The notes below the pieces were generated by a model that was not told the DNA's origin, ran no database searches, and saw only the letters and a program-made list of their open reading frames with translations. 64,000 bases of DNA from Polytrichum commune (taxonomy: Eukaryota; Streptophyta; Polytrichopsida; Polytrichales; Polytrichaceae): the NCBI GenBank assembly GCA_950295325.1, contig OX485803.1:44657554-44721553 (forward strand). The letters run 5' to 3'. Positions within the stretch are counted from its first letter, which is position 1. Each line of letters opens with the position of its first letter. Shown here in pieces: positions 60,849 to 64,000 of the stretch. The position numbers and the translations under genes were made by a program.

Positions 60849-62992
60849 TGTGAGCCCAATATGGTGCCCACATACGTTCTTAACCTTAAAATTCATTAAA
60901 ACTTAGACTTTGTGATTGCATCAATTATTCAAATAAATATAAAAATAGTTATGTTTTAAGTTTGGATCAAAATTCAGTTGAAGGTTGGGTTGTTTGTTGT
61001 AGTACGTGCTTGTGGGGTGGTAGGATTAGTTTAAGGATTGGTTAGTTAGTTTATTGGGATTTAGTGCCAAGGCCAATCAAGCTGAGTTTAATTGGTTTGA
61101 AAGGATGTCAAGACTGTCCGAATTAGGGGAGGGGCCACTGCACCCTAGCGAATTCAGGAGTATGGGATCAGACGGCGGTTGCTTGCGGTGGCTCTCCCTC
61201 CCTTGTCTCTCTCTCTCTCAAGGGGAAGAACAAGGGAATGCGGCGAAGCCCCCCCGGCTGAGCGATGTAACATTTTTGCGAGTTGTTGTTGCTGGGCGGA
61301 AGGCGGAACCAGTGGGAGGAGGATTTTTGTGCAGAGGCAGGGTCGGAGGAGCTCGGTGGGGATCCTGCAGAAGTCGCCAACGGAAGGCAAAAGGATTGGC
61401 ATCTGTGGTGAGGAGTTAGAGTGGACAGTTAGACACCGATGGCAAGAAAAGGAATTTCAAGGGTGGAGCAGTTGCGGAATGACAGCTGCATTCTCACGTC
61501 CTCCTGAATGGTTAGCGAGGGGAATCGATGGTATTCTGAGGGAGGGCGAAGAGAGAAATAGGAACGGTAGAAGGCCAATTCATATGATCTACTCCGGCAG
61601 AGAGCTCTTCACACACAGGGCAGTAGAAAAATGAAAGGGTGAGACTTTCGGTGCAGGTGGCTGCACAGAGCTGTTGGCATTCTCGGCGAAGTAGGCACGA
61701 GAGAAAGGGAGCGGAAGCAGGTCTGCGGCGGTGATATTTCTACATTGGCTGACCATACCCAGAGACGTCTGCCGTCTTCCTTAGATCTCGCTTTGTGCGG
61801 TGTGTTTTGTGGGTACTCAGATTGGGAGAAGGAGGGATGTTGGCTGCTGCGCAACCAATTGCTCAAGCTCTCCTCAACTGGTTAAGTAGTGGTGTTGCTC
61901 GGCATTAATTCAGGCTGGGCAGAGGCCAAGACTCATCTTGGGAAGAATCCGAAGATGGATGTTTCGACTGTTGCAACTGAAATGATGCAGCTGCTAGGTT
62001 GGGAGCTAACGAATCGACCAAGGAACTGCAGAGTAGAAGATATTCAAAGGGGAGCAGGAGAGGGTCTTGGAATTCTAGGAGGCGCTACATAAGCTGGTTG
62101 TTTGGGGCTGGGAAGAGTAAGGTGGGAGACTGGGTGAATGATCACAACAAGCAAATTATAGGGGACAAACAAGTAGGTGAGGGAGAGGGTGCGCAAAAAG
62201 GCAGCACGATACAAGAGACAACTAAGGGCGAGGAGATGAACTCCTGGTCGAAGCTCGCTCAATGCTACTTGACTCAGCGAGTGAGAGGTTGTATTGTGGT
62301 GCCTTGGACCGGCAATGGCGCTGAGGAAATCACGACCCCCTTCACATGAATTCACTGGGAACTTTGAGCATTCAGCTAGCAGGAGCAATTGCTACCAACT
62401 CTGAAGGGAAGGCCTGGTTCAACCACAGAGGATTCAACACCGAATGCAGGCAGCTGCAAATTAGCACCAGAGTCGGATGAGGCCGACAACAAGTGATTGG
62501 TCGCCGAAGACAAAGAGTTGTGGATTAGTTGAAAACAGGGGAAGGAGTTTAGGCTCAGCAGGGTGTGAAAAAGGTTAATGCCGGTAAAGAAGTCAAACTG
62601 CCATTAGCCCCGAATTAGTAAATGTGAGGTTGGAGTGTTGGGTAGAATGAATAAGGGAGCATATACACACTAGTTGGGGGATGGGGTGTTGCTCGATACT
62701 ATTAGGACATAGCCTAGGATAGCGGATTAGGGCATTGTTGTGGGTTAGAAACTTGAGAAGGAAAGTGGATGTTTGGTGGGTGATGGTGTGTGGTGATGAC
62801 TACAAGGAAGTGGAGTATTTCTAAATACTTGGCACCTTATGTTATTTAAATAAAGAATTGTGTGTTCAACATTTGCACTGCTAGAGGGTTGGAAGCCTCA
62901 GTTTAAGTGTTAAGGGAATTCAATCAAGTACATGTGGGCCAAAGGCTCCTACCTGGACTACCACGCATAAGGGTGGGGGTTTATGGCTGACA
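60849..62992 (-). mobile_element. solo LTR of retrotransposon family F, copy 3
   Basis: On the minus strand it starts TGTCAGCCATAAACCC and ends CCATATTGGGCTCACA. A perfect 5-bp target duplication ATAAC flanks it (60844-60848, 62993-62997). 2144 bp with no internal domain, so a solo LTR. The first about 150 bp match 44107-44260 closely (gaattccctt, tgttgaacacacaa). The GC-rich middle has open frames up to 151 codons (61179-61634) without family features. Confidence 0.9.
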
Positions 62993-63636
62993 ATAACCGG
63001 CAATAGGCATTGTGGAACTAGCTTACAATGAGAACAAGGGGCTATGGCCGTTTGAAGGCAATTGCAACCACCTTCTCCTCCCTCATTGATAAGAAGGAGG
63101 CCGGCTATTGCCCAAGCAAGTTATTTACTATTGTAGAATCATACGTAGTCTCAACTTAGGAGCAATAGGCTTGTAGAAAGTTTTAGCACTCAGAGATTAA
63201 GGTTGAACACTTAGCGATGGGCAATGCCAAGCAAGAGGCTAGCGGAAGTAGACAATATGAAGTGAGTGAAATGTAATAAAGAGCCGAGTGATTCGGTCTC
63301 TTAGTTAACTTCGAAATTTGACAGTGAGAAGTAAATAGTCTGCTAAATGCAATTGCTATGATGTTATTGAAGTGGAATTCTGATTGTTGTGGATTGATAC
63401 ATGTGAATGAAAGAAACGTCTTGTGTGATTTCTAGCAATAGCTGTGAGCGTTGGAATAGGCAACTAATTCGCCAAGAGGGCAAAACACTTTGAGGGTGAT
63501 GTCTGAGAGTTAACAATGGTCAGAGTCGGAATATGGCCATAAGCATGTGAGGGCTAATTGCCGAGGGAGTAAGGATAATGGCCTGAAGAAATGAAGAAGA
63601 AGGAGAGTTAGTGAGGCCATGGGCTTTACAATTGTT

Positions 63637-63670
<34 letters not shown>

Positions 63671-63861
63671 CCAATTGATAGAGCATAGTCTAATAGCCGC
63701 TACTAGACTTTACCTGGCATGAAGCTAATGTCGTCATTGCAGACAAAGGACATACTGAGTAGCATGCCATAAGCTCCAAAAGACAATACCATCTCGAGAA
63801 AGAGATGTTACCTACTAGTGTAAGACATTACCAAAGGCAATTCAATTTGAACTTAAAATAG
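62993..63861. other. flank of the solo LTR, possibly degenerate coding DNA
   Basis: A broken frame at about 63031-63160 (YGRLKAIATTFSSLIDKKEAG) has coding-like composition but stops soon after. An (AG)15 tract lies at 63640-63669. Family unknown. Confidence 0.3.
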
Positions 63862-64000
63862 ACTAAGGCTTTAATCAAGGAATACAACATAGTTGTTGAT
63901 GCATTGTTTATACGTGATCTTGTAGATATTTGTGGTGAGAAGTTGCCAGATAAGTTGAAGAGGAAGATGGTGATTACAGTTTTGGAAGACATGTTGAATG
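63862..64000 (+). CDS. possible exon running off the right edge
   Basis: It is open from just after a TAG at 63859 to the window end (46 codons). The peptide includes DALFIRDLVDICGEKL and KLKRKMVITVLEDML, amphipathic and protein-like. I do not recognise the family. It could begin as an internal exon; no acceptor is clear. Confidence is low because it is short and cut off. Confidence 0.3.

Noticed and set aside
61054-62349. Open frames of 116-151 codons on the plus strand
   Set aside because: They lie within the third LTR, antisense to the retroelement, without recognisable domains.

Overview
The window looks like nuclear DNA of a land plant. Both multi-exon genes use GT-AG introns and resemble plant families. 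The remaining roughly 50 kb is AT-rich and packed with plant-style mobile DNA: solo LTRs, hAT-type and CACTA-like elements, MITEs, foldbacks, simple repeats, and 5S- and tRNA-like repeats. The sequence does not fix the species. There is no operon structure and no prokaryotic signal.

0.3-5.3 kb holds a four-exon class 3 lipase (520 aa predicted), plus strand, with a visible Ser-Asp-His triad. Its introns carry a local tandem duplication, a dispersed repeat, a 5S rRNA-derived sequence and a short perfect hairpin. 5.3-7.7 kb is intergenic. 7.7-14.1 kb holds a seven-exon SMG7/EST1-like gene (about 1265 aa predicted), plus strand. This is a nonsense-mediated-decay factor with an EST1-type helical N-terminal half and a long variable C-terminal half. 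Part of its second exon is duplicated, in broken form, inside the next intron. The exon 6/7 junction has two phase-compatible solutions.

14.1-64 kb contains no gene I can support as intact. Landmarks, in order: a cluster of three CACTA-like MITEs, two direct and inverted (15.7-17.2 kb); a solo LTR with the 5-bp target duplication ATATG (21.9-24.5 kb), interrupted by a hAT element with the 8-bp duplication GAATACTC, palindromic subterminal arrays and a transposase remnant; a fourth MITE carrying a nested 265-bp MITE with a TA duplication (33.3-34.1 kb); a G14/C18 foldback (34.4-34.8 kb); an inverted repeat whose arms both encode the same peptide (36.9-37.5 kb); a tRNA-like SINE candidate (38.7 kb); a second LTR copy (44.1-46.1 kb); an unusual 3.6-kb TIR element with two arrays of a GTGAGGCA-type palindrome (46.2-49.8 kb); a microRNA-like hairpin (60.4 kb); and a third LTR with the perfect target duplication ATAAC (60.8-63.0 kb). 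An open coding-like stretch runs off the right edge.

The two genes show no functional link. The other region records nested transposition and LTR recombination. All exon boundaries are inferred by eye from splice sites, phase and recalled family similarity, with no transcript support.
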